Shown here: one piece after another, positions 32,047-32,201 of the stretch
How positions within the stretch are numbered: position 1 is the stretch's first letter
Layout of the letters: every line of letters starts with the position of its first letter
NCBI GenBank assembly: GCA_028287525.1
Contig: JAQBPM010000313.1
Location: forward strand, 1-32,201
Direction: 5' to 3'
DNA: 32,201 nt
DNA from: Vulcanimicrobiota bacterium
GTDB taxonomy: Bacteria; Vulcanimicrobiota; Vulcanimicrobiia; Vulcanimicrobiales; Vulcanimicrobiaceae
Translations under genes and position numbers: made by a program
Notes under the pieces: generated by a model
The model's database searches: none
What the model was told of the DNA's origin: nothing
Seen by the model: the letters and a program-made list of their open reading frames with translations, nothing else

Positions 32047-32090
32047 CGGACGAGGTTTGTGCGATAAAGGCGATATCGTTGTGCGTGCCC

Positions 32091-32201
32091 TCACGCCGCG
32101 TCCTGCGACGTGAGCGGGGTCCTCGCCCGCGGTAGCACACTCATGCGCTGCAACTCAGCGCGTCGTCGAATCTCCAGCGCTGCCGCTACGTCGGCGTGGC
32201 A
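32091..32201 (-). CDS. Possible C-terminal fragment of a gene running off the right edge
   Basis: On the minus strand a frame is open from the window edge to a TGA at 32091: CHADVAAALEIRRRAELQRM, then SVLPRARTPLTSQDAA. The Ala/Glu/Arg-rich helical start and a polar end look plausibly coding, but 36 codons in G+C-rich DNA prove little. I recognise no family. The opposite-strand frame beginning MRCNSARRR is also open and is probably a shadow. Confidence 0.3.
   Translation of the reverse strand, partial: CHADVAAALEIRRRAELQRMSVLPRARTPLTSQDAA

Noticed and set aside
32047-32201. tRNA gene at the right edge (a ggagattcgac stretch resembles a T-arm)
   Set aside because: No matching acceptor, D or anticodon arms and the T-loop consensus is broken.

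Overview
The window is chromosomal, G+C-rich DNA from a Gram-negative-type aerobic bacterium. Genes are densely packed, and GTG and TTG starts and 1-4 nt stop/start overlaps are common. Hopanoid genes, a cbb3-type oxidase, phenylacetate and tyrosine catabolic genes and a periplasmic adaptor occur together. This fits a little-studied soil lineage such as the Eremiobacterota/WPS-2 (Vulcanimicrobiota), but that placement is inference only; I see no rRNA or other decisive marker.

Layout. (1) 1-4.6 kb, minus strand: two small low-complexity proteins, mannose-6-phosphate isomerase, an APC permease, and a HlyD/MacA-type adaptor that runs off the left edge and carries a dyad over its start. (2) 4.7-16.3 kb: a hopanoid island. 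A secreted protein is followed by hpnK-hpnI-hpnG (plus), hpnB (minus), squalene-hopene cyclase (plus), a ferritin-like di-iron protein (minus), then squalene synthase-hpnA-hpnH-prenyl diphosphate synthase (plus). Together these cover prenyl diphosphate, squalene, hopene, adenosylhopane, ribosylhopane and an amino-sugar side chain. (3) 16.27-16.85 kb: a compact element with a GIY-YIG nuclease gene between inverted copies of a dispersed repeat. (4) 16.9-22.3 kb: a YdcZ-type transporter (minus), then a tightly coupled run paaK, a frameshifted enoyl-CoA hydratase, paaG, a GNAT gene, panE, panB. (5) 22.4-26.2 kb: a cyclic-nucleotide-domain/thioredoxin-reductase-like fusion, HPPD (minus) divergent from an Lrp/AsnC regulator, and a DUF2721 membrane protein. 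(6) 26.3-29.3 kb: a reduced cbb3 oxidase operon (ccoN, ccoO, a single-TM subunit, and a mono-haem cytochrome c with an Ig-like N-terminal part). (7) 29.3-32.2 kb: a thiolase (minus), an FAD monooxygenase, then repeats and a gene fragment at the right edge.

A dispersed repeat family with core gtcatcctgagcttgtcgaa recurs at 8.0, 16.3, 16.8, 30.6 and 31.8-32.0 kb. Four ORFs (hpnG, hpnB, the GIY-YIG gene and the FAD monooxygenase) stop inside repeat copies, so their C-terminal tails are repeat-encoded. The most interesting candidates for something undescribed are the repeat-flanked GIY-YIG element and the di-iron ferritin-like protein inside the hopanoid island.
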